From: Catenovulum sp052056295
Lineage (GTDB): Bacteria > Pseudomonadota > Gammaproteobacteria > Enterobacterales > Alteromonadaceae
Assembly (NCBI RefSeq): GCF_052056295.1
Contig: NZ_CP182493.1
Span: 2,294,001-2,358,000 of the forward strand
Direction: 5' to 3'
DNA: 64,000 nt
Below are positions 41,325 through 50,294 of the stretch, one piece after another. The position numbers were made by a program, and so were the translations under genes. The first letter of the stretch is position 1. Each line of letters starts with the position of its first letter. Under the pieces are notes generated by a model that worked only from the letters and a program-made list of their open reading frames with translations, searched no databases and was not told the origin of the DNA.

Positions 41325-42209
41325 TTAGGATTCGCTCTCCAAAATGCGAATAGAAATAGTTGCTGCAGCGGTACGGTTATCAACATCTAATTTTTTAAAG
41401 ATTTGTTCTAAGTGTTTATTAACTGTTCTTGGGCTCATTTCGAGGATTTGTGAAATTTCCCAATTTGACTTAGCGTGCGACAGCCAATATAAAACTTCAG
41501 CTTCGCGTTTGGTTATAGGCAAGTTTTCTTTTAAATCTAGTGCACTGCGTTTAATTCTTTGTTTGCTCAAGCGCAATAGATGCAAGCCATCTTGCTGGCG
41601 TTCATACACTATTTGTAACTGTGGATTTGATTCGGTTAAGTTTAACGCTGTTTGTTTATCACCCTGAGCTAACCATAGTTGTAGTTCTGGCCGTATTTGG
41701 CTCCAAGGAGAGGAAATGCCTTTGTAAGCTTGCTCCATTAACTCATATACTTGTGGTGTTGCCCAAGATAGTTCACCTTGTGGGTTTACACAGAATACAT
41801 TTTTACCTGCATGATCAAGTGCAGTATGGGCACTTAAGGTTAGCCTAGCTGTATTTAAATGGGTTTTAATCCGTATCAGTACTTCATCGGTCGATATAGG
41901 TTTAGTGACATAATCAACACCACCGGCTTCAAAACCTTTAACCACATCCTCTGAATCTGTTAGTCCAGTCATAAAAATAACCGGTATATGTGGGAAAGCT
42001 TGTTTAAAACGTTTGCAGGTTTCAAAACCATCTAACTCCGGCATTATTGCGTCCATTAAAATAATGTCAGGTTCCATTTTCTCGGCAATATTTAGTGCTT
42101 GTAAACCGTTCAGCGCGACTAAAGCTGTGTACCCTGCGGTGTTGAGTGCAACGTTTAACATTCCTAATGATTCTGGCGAATCATCTACTACTAACACAAT
42201 ATTATTCAT
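41325..42209 (-). CDS. LuxR-type response regulator
   Basis: The 294-aa protein has a receiver domain with IVLVVDDSPES, phospho-Asp53 in LMDAIMPELDG and VDYVTKPIS. A middle region of about 80 residues has PAS-like sequence (HAGKNVFCVNPQGELSWATPQVYELM). The C-terminal LuxR/GerE helix-turn-helix is ITKREAEVLYWLSHAKSNWEISQILEMSPRTVNKHLEQIFKKLDVDNRTAAA. The ATG at 42209 overlaps the kinase stop by 8 bp, so the two form one system. The nearby porin-urt-ure genes are its likely targets (inference). Confidence 0.92.
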   Translation of the reverse strand: MNNIVLVVDDSPESLGMLNVALNTAGYTALVALNGLQALNIAEKMEPDIILMDAIMPELDGFETCKRFKQAFPHIPVIFMTGLTDSEDVVKGFEAGGVDYVTKPISTDEVLIRIKTHLNTARLTLSAHTALDHAGKNVFCVNPQGELSWATPQVYELMEQAYKGISSPWSQIRPELQLWLAQGDKQTALNLTESNPQLQIVYERQQDGLHLLRLSKQRIKRSALDLKENLPITKREAEVLYWLSHAKSNWEISQILEMSPRTVNKHLEQIFKKLDVDNRTAAATISIRILESES

Positions 42210-45200
42210 CAGACTGTTCACCAATTAATGTTTTTAAGTACTGGCATATTTGGGAAAAATGGCAGCCTTGCAGTAGCTCAGTTATTTTAACTAAGGTATC
42301 GTCAGCAAAAGCATGTGTTTGTTTTATTTCATCCAACTTGTCTTTAAAGCCAGAAAGGTAGCCAATTTCAGCCAACGCTAATAGGCTTTGGTACTGAGCA
42401 AGTGTGACAGCTTGCTGGTTATTATTGTCAGCTGTTTTTGTTGTCGGGTTACTTGTCTCTTCATTGATAAATTGATACATCCATTCTAAATCAAGCTGTT
42501 GACCAATTTTTTGTAGCAATACGTCAGTGTTAATCGGTTTGGCCATGTAGTCGTCGTGGTAACCAGCATCTTGCTCTGTGTCTGTGTCGCGAGCATTGGC
42601 TGACACCATAATAATTGGCATCACGTATTTTTTCTCACGCAAAATACGCGCAAGTTGCCAGCCATTCATTTCTGGCATAGTCACGTCTAACAAAATCAAA
42701 TCGATATGATTTTGTTCAAGAATAGCTAGGGCTTGAGATGGCTTTTCTGCCATTTGTAAATTAAAGCCGAGTGGACTTAAAAAATCTGCCATCAAGCGGC
42801 GCTGATTGGCATCGTCTTCTACCACTAAGATAGATTTATTTTGCCCTTCATAAGCAATGGCTTTGGCTTTTTGGAAATCTGTTTCTTTATTGCTGCTATC
42901 CACTTTGGCTAACATCAAACTCAGTTTGAAAGTACTGCCTTGCCCCAGCTTACTGCTTACCGCAATTTCACCACCCATCAATTGTGCCAATGACTGCGAA
43001 ATAGTTAAACCAAGCCCTGTACCACTAATAGCTTGTGTTTGGCTATTTTTAACCCGTTCAAAAGGTTTAAAAATTTGCTGTAAATCAGTTGGGGAAATGC
43101 CCATACCTGTATCCGACACTTCAAAATGGGCGACTTGGTTGCGGTAAGATACTTTAAATTGAATAGTCCCTTGTTGGGTGAATTTAATCGCATTGGATAA
43201 TAGGTTGATTAAAATTTGTCTAAATCTTTGTTTATCGGTTGCGACCACTTCGGGCAAATTGTTGCTGCACTCAAAAGTAAAAACTAACCCTTTGTTATTT
43301 GCCTGCAGCTTAAACATATCAGCGAGCTGATTCAGAAATGGCTTGATTTGCACTTCATCACGCTGCAAGTGCATACGCCCTGCTTCAATTTTGGAGATTT
43401 CTAATAGACCTTCAATTAAATCCGCTAAATGTTCACCGCTGCGTTTTAAGATACCGATAGATTCGCGCTGTTTATCTGGGATAGCTTTATCTTGGCTAAG
43501 CAGCTGTGCATAACCCAATAATACATTGAGTGGTGTGCGCAGTTCGTGGCTCAAGCCTGTTAGATAACGGGTTTTGGCTTGGTTGGCGGACTCTGCTGCT
43601 TCTTTGGCTTGTTGCAAAGCTTGATAGGTTTTTTCATGTGCTTCTATTTCATGCGCTAATGCTTTGGTTTGGCTGCGAAGTTCTAACAAAGCTAAGCGAT
43701 TACTGCTGCGCGCTAAGATAAATAACCAACTGACAACACCAATAATGATTAGCAATAAGAAGAATATTTTAACTAAGGTTGCGCCAAACACGGTTTTCAG
43801 TTGAATATCTGAATCAGGTACTTGCAGATAAATCAAAAATAAAATACCAGCGCCAATTAAACTTAAGGTTAGTGTGACACCAACAAACTGCATAGTTGGT
43901 GAGCTTAAGGTTTTTAGCTGTTGGCGGGTTAAAATTCGTTGGAAAAAGTGCTGCGCTTGGGCAAATAAGGTGGCGTCTTCGCGGCATTGGTCGCCACAGC
44001 GAACATCTAAACTACAACATAAAGAGCATATATGTTTACCGTAGGCGGGGCAGTGGGTCATATCTTCTGCATCAAAGGTATTTTCACAAATATGGCATTT
44101 GGTTGGCTGAGTGATATTAAAGTCGCGATTTGGCAATAAGTAATATTTGCTGCGAGTTACAATCGCAATAAGTGGTGCTGTTATCAATGGTAAGAAGAAG
44201 GCGAGGTAAGAAGCATAAGCTTCAACCCAAATACCATACCAACCAAAATGACCAGTAAAACCAACACAAGAGGCGATCAACATAGAGCCGACACCAACGG
44301 GGTTAATGTCGTATAAATGTGAACGCTTAAACTCTATATGTTTAGGGCTTAGACCTAGCGGTTTATTAACAATTAAATCTGCAACTACTGAGCTTAACCA
44401 AGCAAGAACTAAGACAGAATAGACTTGCAGCATGCTTTCAATGGTTTGATAAATACCAAGCTCCATTAACAGCAGGGCGATAGCAACATTAAAAAACATC
44501 CAGACGACTCGCCCCGGGTGGTTATGGGTAACTCGTGAAAAGAAATTCGACCAAGCAAGCGAGCCTGCATAAGCGTTGGCAACATTAATTTTCAGTTGTG
44601 AAATCACCACAAAAGATGCGGCTAAAACAACTGCTATGGTCGAGTTATCAATAACATAACCAAAGGCGACTTGATACATATGCGCAGGATCGTCCGCAAC
44701 ATCTGCCGGAATCCCTTGTTTCAGCGCAAGCCAAGCTAAAAAAGAGCCCAAAAAGAGTTTAGCTGCACCAAATATCATCCAGCCTGGACCTGCTAGTACC
44801 AGCGCAGTCCACCAGCGCCAAGCTTGTTTTTGTGGCTTTTCTGGTAAAAAGCGTAAAAAATCGACCTGCTCACCAATTTGCGCAACAAGCGATAATAAAA
44901 TGGCTGAAGCTGCACCAAATAACAATGGATTAAAAGCAGCGCCGTCTTCACCTGCATAACCACTAAATTCAAACCATTCGTCTAATTTACTGTCAGGATG
45001 ATTAAATACATAAATAAGTGGGACGATTTGCAGAATGATCCAAATTGGCTGAGTCCATACCTGAAAGCGGCTGATGTTGGTAATACCATGGGTAACCAAG
45101 GGCAAAACGATTAGTGCGCTGATCACATAACCTACTGCTAAAGGCAAATCAAACAGGAGTTTGAGTGCCATTGACATAACAGCAGCTTCAAGTGCAAAAA

Positions 45201-45585
45201 AGATAAAGGTAAAGGAGGCGTAAATTAGCGAGGCTATGGTTGAACCTATATAACCAAAACCTGCGCCACGACTGAGCAGATCAATATCTACGCCGTATTT
45301 GGCCGCATAATAACTAATAGGCAAACCGCTAAAAAAAACCACAGCAACAACGGCGATAATTGCCCAAGCTGAATTGATAAAACCATAGTTTAAGGTAATC
45401 GCGCCACCTATGGCTTCTAATACTAAAAACGAGACTATGCCGAGTGCGGTATTGGCTATCCACATGGATGACCATTTGCGTGCGCGTTTTGCGGTAAAAC
45501 GCAGCGCAAAATCTTCCATCATTTCGTTGGCAACCAACTTGTTATAAGTACGCCTTGTGTGGCGAATTTTTTGCCTTGAGTGCAT
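42202..45585 (-). CDS. NCS1-transporter/hybrid histidine kinase fusion
   Basis: The 1127-aa protein reads, in order: an NCS1 purine/cytosine-permease-like domain with about 12 helices (residues 40-480; RGAGFGYIGSTIASLIYASF, QIGEQVDFLRFLP); a Cys cluster C497, C500, C512, C520, C523, C524, C530, C534; two further helices (about 565-635); a coiled coil; HisKA with H680 (SHELRTPLNVLLG); HATPase (NLLSNAIKF, DTGMGIS, GTGLGL); a receiver with D967 (LLDVTMPEMNG); and a helical tail. A transporter domain as sensor parallels CbrA, which uses the SSS family. Urea- or amide-related sensing is suggested by the neighbouring urt genes. Start set at the ATG at 45585. Confidence 0.93.
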   Translation of the reverse strand: MHSRQKIRHTRRTYNKLVANEMMEDFALRFTAKRARKWSSMWIANTALGIVSFLVLEAIGGAITLNYGFINSAWAIIAVVAVVFFSGLPISYYAAKYGVDIDLLSRGAGFGYIGSTIASLIYASFTFIFFALEAAVMSMALKLLFDLPLAVGYVISALIVLPLVTHGITNISRFQVWTQPIWIILQIVPLIYVFNHPDSKLDEWFEFSGYAGEDGAAFNPLLFGAASAILLSLVAQIGEQVDFLRFLPEKPQKQAWRWWTALVLAGPGWMIFGAAKLFLGSFLAWLALKQGIPADVADDPAHMYQVAFGYVIDNSTIAVVLAASFVVISQLKINVANAYAGSLAWSNFFSRVTHNHPGRVVWMFFNVAIALLLMELGIYQTIESMLQVYSVLVLAWLSSVVADLIVNKPLGLSPKHIEFKRSHLYDINPVGVGSMLIASCVGFTGHFGWYGIWVEAYASYLAFFLPLITAPLIAIVTRSKYYLLPNRDFNITQPTKCHICENTFDAEDMTHCPAYGKHICSLCCSLDVRCGDQCREDATLFAQAQHFFQRILTRQQLKTLSSPTMQFVGVTLTLSLIGAGILFLIYLQVPDSDIQLKTVFGATLVKIFFLLLIIIGVVSWLFILARSSNRLALLELRSQTKALAHEIEAHEKTYQALQQAKEAAESANQAKTRYLTGLSHELRTPLNVLLGYAQLLSQDKAIPDKQRESIGILKRSGEHLADLIEGLLEISKIEAGRMHLQRDEVQIKPFLNQLADMFKLQANNKGLVFTFECSNNLPEVVATDKQRFRQILINLLSNAIKFTQQGTIQFKVSYRNQVAHFEVSDTGMGISPTDLQQIFKPFERVKNSQTQAISGTGLGLTISQSLAQLMGGEIAVSSKLGQGSTFKLSLMLAKVDSSNKETDFQKAKAIAYEGQNKSILVVEDDANQRRLMADFLSPLGFNLQMAEKPSQALAILEQNHIDLILLDVTMPEMNGWQLARILREKKYVMPIIMVSANARDTDTEQDAGYHDDYMAKPINTDVLLQKIGQQLDLEWMYQFINEETSNPTTKTADNNNQQAVTLAQYQSLLALAEIGYLSGFKDKLDEIKQTHAFADDTLVKITELLQGCHFSQICQYLKTLIGEQSDE

Positions 45586-45702
45586 AATCAACTTTTTCTA
45601 CTAACTTAGCTGCAGTTTAACAGGCGAGCAAGTTGGCTGTATATGCGTAGATGTACGTAGGTTTTTCAATTGCACAAAAAGTAACTAACGAGATAACACT
45701 GG

Positions 45703-46803
45703 GTGAAGGAATTTTTTTATAAAATAGTTGGCGCTGGTTTAATTTACTTTGGATTCTGGGTTTATTTTTCCTTTTTTCAAACAAAGTTTGCCGACAAACA
45801 CCCAATTGCCCAACAAGTGGAAGTGTTAGCAGACCGCCCCGATAAAGCGGTTAAATTGATTAATCAGCAACTCAAGCAAGCAGAGTTACCGTTAGAGCTT
45901 AAAGTTTGGTTGCTAAATACCGCGGCCGAACATTATTACCAAATGTGGCATTTCCATAAGCAGTTAGACATGTTGCAGCAGGCTTATAAACTCACTGGCA
46001 GTGACTACCATAAACAGCGTATTGTTGAGGTAAAAAACTTAATCAACCGCAATCAAGGTGAACGCAAACTTCGCCAAAGTTATTTAGATATGCGTGATAC
46101 CGGCATGAATAAAAAATTAACTGGCAAAGTTATCTTAGCTTACGTATTTGTAGATGATAACTTGTGGAGTCGCTGGTCTAATCAAGATAGATTAAATGCC
46201 ATGTCAAATGCGGATGTTGCAAGCGATTGGCTGCAAAAATCAGCCAAACAATATGCAATCAATAATCTAGATTTTGAACAAAGGTTTTTCTTTTTATCCA
46301 TCCCGAAACGAATCAATAATCGCACCGTTCGAGACGAACAATATTTTGCTTATATCACAGAGCAATTGTTGAGTTATCAAAAATATCCAGATTTAAAAAC
46401 ATGGCTGAATTATTTAACTGGCGGTGATAAAAACAGCCAAGTTGCATTGATTTTTCATACCAATAATGATGACAGATCATTTGCGCGAACTTGTGGTAAA
46501 GGCCACTGTTATTTTGAACATGTACAACTTATTACCCAGTACAAAATAAATAAATTGTGGCATTTTCAACAGGTATTACCGCACGAGTTATTACATTTAT
46601 TTGGCGCAGCCGATTTATACAATATTGAAAATGCCAAAAGTTATGCGACTACAGACATAATGAATTATTACTCTAGCCAACTGAACTACAGCAGTATTGA
46701 GCCAATAACCGCATGGTCTGTTGGTTGGTTAACTGAAGCACCAACAACACCATTTAAAATAACCACCCAAAGAGAAGCTTATTATGGAAATCACCAGCAT
46801 TAG
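45703..46803 (+). CDS. membrane-anchored zinc metalloprotease-like protein
   Basis: The 366-aa protein starts at GTG, has an N-terminal hydrophobic anchor (IVGAGLIYFGFWVYFSFF) and helical repeats in the first third. The C-terminal part has HELLHLFGAADLY, the zincin motif HExxHxxGxxD, followed by a Met-turn-like DIMNYYSSQLNY. Two Cys are near the site (CGKGHCYFE). I do not recognise a named family. The stop overlaps the start of a DUF350 gene by 20 bp. Confidence 0.7.
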   Translation: MKEFFYKIVGAGLIYFGFWVYFSFFQTKFADKHPIAQQVEVLADRPDKAVKLINQQLKQAELPLELKVWLLNTAAEHYYQMWHFHKQLDMLQQAYKLTGSDYHKQRIVEVKNLINRNQGERKLRQSYLDMRDTGMNKKLTGKVILAYVFVDDNLWSRWSNQDRLNAMSNADVASDWLQKSAKQYAINNLDFEQRFFFLSIPKRINNRTVRDEQYFAYITEQLLSYQKYPDLKTWLNYLTGGDKNSQVALIFHTNNDDRSFARTCGKGHCYFEHVQLITQYKINKLWHFQQVLPHELLHLFGAADLYNIENAKSYATTDIMNYYSSQLNYSSIEPITAWSVGWLTEAPTTPFKITTQREAYYGNHQH

Positions 46804-47011
46804 CCAAAACATCACCTTTTTAGCCATTAACCTAGCGTATGCGCTGATTTGTTTATTTGTCAGCGTGCTTGCGTTAATCATTATTGATAAGTTTATTTTC
46901 CGTGATATCGACTTTAATGAAGAGATTAAAAAGGGCAATGTTGCAGTGGCAATACTGCAATCGGTTATTTTGATATTTGTTGGATTAGTGGTGTCTATTG
47001 CGATGACATAG
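46784..47011 (+). CDS. short DUF350 membrane protein
   Basis: The 75-aa protein has two hydrophobic helices (AINLAYALICLFVSVLALIIIDKFIF; VAVAILQSVILIFVGLVVSIAM) and the DUF350 core DIDFNEEIKKGNVAVAIL. This is a single unit, like half of the protein at 18757. Translationally coupled to the metalloprotease gene. Function unknown. Confidence 0.8.
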   Translation: MEITSISQNITFLAINLAYALICLFVSVLALIIIDKFIFRDIDFNEEIKKGNVAVAILQSVILIFVGLVVSIAMT

Positions 47012-47185
47012 AATAAGGCGTAGGTTTATAAAAAATGTAAGATGTTAAATCAAGTTTATTGATAGTCTTACAGCCAAAGTCTATTACAGCTCTGCATGAC
47101 TGCTTTGTCGGAATTGAAGCTGGCGCTATTCTCATTGACGCTGTTTCATGCCTAAGAAAATACTTGAATGTTTTAAGGAGATACC

Positions 47186-47524
47186 ATGAAGTTGACTACA
47201 TCTGCTTGTAATGCGCTGTTATTTGGGCTTGTATCTATGATTCTTGGCGCACTTGTTTTCAAACTGGTGTTATCTATAGGTAAGTTTGATGATTTTGAGC
47301 TTAAAAATATTATCTCACTGATTACTTTCCCGCTTTTTGTCTTTAATGGTGGAGTCTATTTCTTTATTTTGGGCTGTTTACAGTTGGCAGGCAAAATTCA
47401 TTCTTATAAAGAAGCAAATCAAGTGGAACGTAAACAAATTAATTTGTTAAGTGTAAAGTTGATGTCGCCTACCATCATTTGTGCGGCTCTATTTTTCGTA
47501 GTTAACTTTGACCGATTTTTTTAG
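47186..47524 (+). CDS. small membrane protein of unknown function
   Basis: The 112-aa protein has three hydrophobic segments (ALLFGLVSMILGALVFKLVLSI, IISLITFPLFVFNGGVYFFILGCL, LMSPTIICAALFFVVNF). A good ggaga Shine-Dalgarno precedes the ATG. I recognise no family. It lies 174 bp after the DUF350 gene and 215 bp before the porin. Confidence 0.55.
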   Translation: MKLTTSACNALLFGLVSMILGALVFKLVLSIGKFDDFELKNIISLITFPLFVFNGGVYFFILGCLQLAGKIHSYKEANQVERKQINLLSVKLMSPTIICAALFFVVNFDRFF

Positions 47525-47551
47525 TCGAAAAGTTATTTATAATTTCAAAAC

Positions 47552-47595
47552 TACGTCATTTGACGTATGCCCCTGCGCAGTTTGACGAATATCCC
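47552..47595 (+). promoter_or_regulatory. palindrome and direct repeats upstream of the porin-urt genes
   Basis: TACGTCATTTGACGTA (47552-47567) is a 7-2-7 palindrome. Its right part, TTTGACGTATGCCCC, recurs 22 bp later as TTTGACGAATATCCCC, two helical turns apart. It lies about 150 bp before the porin start. No sigma-54 element is seen in this region. A good candidate operator for the LuxR-type regulator at 41-42 kb, by proximity only. Confidence 0.5.
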
Positions 47596-47739
47596 CTCTA
47601 GCGCTTTCGCGCAATACTAACCACAGTCGTAAACAAGGCAGTACTCATAAGCCAATTTCCCAATTGTGATGGCTGTTTTGTCTACGACCCCAAACACTGC
47701 AAATAACAAGGTTAAGCAAACTACTTCAGGGGTATTACA

Positions 47740-48681
47740 ATGAGCAAAATCAAACGTACAGCTTTAAGTATCGCAGCTGCGCTAGCTACAGTAACAGCAT
47801 CACCAGCGGTAAATGCAGGTGACTTCAGTTTAACAGACAACTTATCAGTAACTGGTTTTATTGATATGTCTTACGTTTATTCAGATGCAGATGGCGCAAG
47901 CTCAGAGTCATCTTCTGGTTTAGACCAATTTGAAATTGATTTGGTCTACAGCTTTGACGACAAGTTAAAAGCGCAAGTAGATTTAGAATACAAAGATTCA
48001 TACGGTGCGGTTGATTTAGAGCAAGCATTTTTTACCTACGCAGTGACAGATGAGTTCACGTTAAAAGCAGGTCGTTTCTTAAGCTACTCTGGTTGGGAAA
48101 CTGAAGAGCCTACAGGCTTGTTCCAATACTCAGGTACAGGTTATGCACCTTATTTCTATGGTTACTACCAACAAGGTATTTCTGGTTTATATAGCACTGA
48201 CAGCTTCGCAGTTGCCCTTTCTGTAATCAATAGCCCATACAGCCCTGAAGACACAGATAGTGAAAAACCTGGTTACGAAGCTATGGTAGCTATCATGCCT
48301 ACTGATTCAATTACAGTTAAAGCTTTCTACTTATCAGATGAAGACACCAACACAACTAACGTTTGGGCTTCTTACGCAGTTGGCGATTTAACTTTAGCCG
48401 CTGAATATAACTTAGGTGATTACGCAAACGGCAATGACGGTTCTGGTTACTTATTAATGGCAAACTATGCTATGGGCTCAGCTGGTATCACAGTTCGCTA
48501 TCATGATTTTGAAATTGAAACTGCAGCAGGTGCATTGTTTGATGATGGCAGCGCAATAACTATCTCGCCTAGCTACGCAGTAAGCGATAACTTACTTATG
48601 GTGTTCGAATACCGTATGGATGAAAGTGATGTTAGAGGCGACAGCGATTCAATCGCAGTTGAAGCTTTAATCTCTTTCTAA
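47740..48681 (+). CDS. outer-membrane porin preceding urtA
   Basis: The 313-aa protein has a signal peptide (KRTALSIAAALATVTASPAVNA), an acidic mature barrel with strand patterns (LSVTGFIDMSYVYSDADG, GLDQFEIDLVYSFDDKLKAQVDLEYKDSYGAVDLEQAFFTY) and a C-terminal Phe (ALISF) as in outer-membrane barrels. It resembles the BBP2/FmdC-like porin group found with amide and urea transporters. It is 30 bp before urtA in the same direction, so urea or short amide uptake across the outer membrane is a reasonable inference. Confidence 0.82.
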   Translation: MSKIKRTALSIAAALATVTASPAVNAGDFSLTDNLSVTGFIDMSYVYSDADGASSESSSGLDQFEIDLVYSFDDKLKAQVDLEYKDSYGAVDLEQAFFTYAVTDEFTLKAGRFLSYSGWETEEPTGLFQYSGTGYAPYFYGYYQQGISGLYSTDSFAVALSVINSPYSPEDTDSEKPGYEAMVAIMPTDSITVKAFYLSDEDTNTTNVWASYAVGDLTLAAEYNLGDYANGNDGSGYLLMANYAMGSAGITVRYHDFEIETAAGALFDDGSAITISPSYAVSDNLLMVFEYRMDESDVRGDSDSIAVEALISF

Positions 48682-48711
48682 GCACTACACATAACTTGAG
48701 GAATTATTATT

Positions 48712-49995
48712 ATGAAACTTAAAAAACTGATAGCTGCTAGCTCTATTATCGCCAGTAGCTTAGTAACACAAATGGCTATGGCAGCAGACACTATTAAAGT
48801 AGGTGTATTGCACTCATTATCCGGCACTATGGCAATCTCTGAAACAACCTTGAAAGACACTGTGTTGATGATGATTGAAGAGCAAAATAAAGCTGGTGGT
48901 TTATTAGGTAAAAAGTTAGAGCCTGTGGTTGTTGACCCTGCATCTAACTGGCCATTGTTCGCAGAAAAAACTCGTGAACTATTAGCTAAAGAAAAAGTAG
49001 ATGTAATCTTTGGTTGTTGGACTTCGGTATCACGTAAATCCGTGTTACCAGTAATCGAAGAATTAAACGGCTTAATGTTCTACCCAGTACAATACGAAGG
49101 TGAAGAGTCATCGAAAAACGTATTCTACACAGGCGCGTCACCAAACCAACAGGCTATTCCAGCAGTTGATTATTTGATGAATGATATCGGTGCTGAGCGT
49201 TGGGTATTATTAGGTACTGACTACGTTTACCCACGTACCACCAACAAAATCTTAGAAGCTTACTTAAAAGCTCAAGGTGTTAAAGATAAAGACATCATGA
49301 TCAACTACACGCCTTTCGGTCATTCAGACTGGCAGAGCATTGTAGCTGAAGTTAAAAAGTTCGGTTCTAAAGGTAAGAAAACAGCGGTTGTTTCAACTAT
49401 CAATGGTGATGCAAATGTACCTTTCTACAAAGAGTTGGGTAACCAAGGTATCTCAGCTGAAGACATCCCAGTAGTTGCATTCTCAGTCGGTGAAGAAGAG
49501 TTATCTGGCTTCGACACTAGCCCATTAGTTGGTCACTTAGCGGCTTGGAACTACTTCCAAAGCGTTGAAAGTGATGAAAACACTAAGTTTATCAAAGCAT
49601 GGAAAAAATACATTGGTGACAAAAAACGTGTAACTAACGACCCAATGGAAGCTACTTACATTGGTTTCAAAATGTGGGCGAAAGCAGTTGAGAAAGCAGG
49701 TACGACAGACGTAGATGCAGTTGAACAAGCAATGATAGGTATTACTGTACCTAACTTAACCGGCGGTACTGCGGTTATGAACTCAAACCATCACTTATCT
49801 AAGCCAGTGTTAATTGGTGAGATTCAAGAAAATGGTCAATTCGAAGTGGTATGGCAAACACCTGACACAGTAATTGGTGACGCTTGGTCTGACTTCTTAC
49901 CTAGCTCGAAAAACCTAATTGCTGATTGGACAGCACCAGTTAAATGCGGCAACTTCGACATTAAATCTGGTAAGTGTTCTGGCCAAAACTTCTAA
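48712..49995 (+). CDS. urtA: urea ABC transporter substrate-binding protein
   Basis: The 427-aa protein has a signal peptide (IAASSIIASSLVTQMAMA-ADT). The mature part is the branched-chain-amide-type binding fold: KVGVLHSLSGTMAISETTLKDTVLMMIEEQNKAGGLLGKKLEPVVVDPASNWPLFAEK, FGCWTSVSRKSVLPV, MFYPVQYEGEESSKNVFYTGASPNQQ and HLAAWNYFQS. These are UrtA-specific. It delivers urea to UrtBC. A hairpin and a repeat element separate it from urtB, which may allow the binding protein to be made in excess. Confidence 0.97.
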   Translation: MKLKKLIAASSIIASSLVTQMAMAADTIKVGVLHSLSGTMAISETTLKDTVLMMIEEQNKAGGLLGKKLEPVVVDPASNWPLFAEKTRELLAKEKVDVIFGCWTSVSRKSVLPVIEELNGLMFYPVQYEGEESSKNVFYTGASPNQQAIPAVDYLMNDIGAERWVLLGTDYVYPRTTNKILEAYLKAQGVKDKDIMINYTPFGHSDWQSIVAEVKKFGSKGKKTAVVSTINGDANVPFYKELGNQGISAEDIPVVAFSVGEEELSGFDTSPLVGHLAAWNYFQSVESDENTKFIKAWKKYIGDKKRVTNDPMEATYIGFKMWAKAVEKAGTTDVDAVEQAMIGITVPNLTGGTAVMNSNHHLSKPVLIGEIQENGQFEVVWQTPDTVIGDAWSDFLPSSKNLIADWTAPVKCGNFDIKSGKCSGQNF

Positions 49996-50019
49996 TAATA
50001 ACAATATATTAAATGTGCC

Positions 50020-50046
50020 GTGTGTTTGCTACTCCGCCAAACACAC
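50020..50046 (+). terminator. hairpin after urtA
   Basis: GTGTGTTTG and CAAACACAC form a 9-bp stem about 25 bp after the urtA stop. No T-tract follows (aagggc), so it probably stabilises the urtA message or attenuates rather than fully terminates. Confidence 0.55.
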
Positions 50047-50083
50047 AAGGGCAAAGCTTCAAGTGAGTTGAGCAACAAACAGA

Positions 50084-50186
50084 GGGGGAAGGTAAGTTAA
50101 TCACAAAGTCTCATTCGCATGGATGCGAATGCGAAGCTTACAAGGATGTATTCACAGCGCCTTTGTGAGGAATTTACCTTCTCCCC
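50084..50186 (+). repeat. intergenic hairpin element R5 between urtA and urtB
   Basis: The arms ggggaaggtaagttaatcac and gtgaggaatttaccttctcc are complementary over about 24 bp. Inside are hairpin 1 (cattcgcatggatgcgaatg), the linker cgaagc, hairpin 2 (tacaaggatgta) and ttcacagcg. Same plan as R2 and R4. Confidence 0.8.
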
Positions 50187-50294
50187 GCAAGAGTTCGCGA
50201 ACATAAGCCTGCCCAAAACTCCCAAGGTGTTGCTGTTAGCTAGTGGCAGCAGCACCAACCCAAATACGAAGTAACAAACATGAAGGATGCCGCA

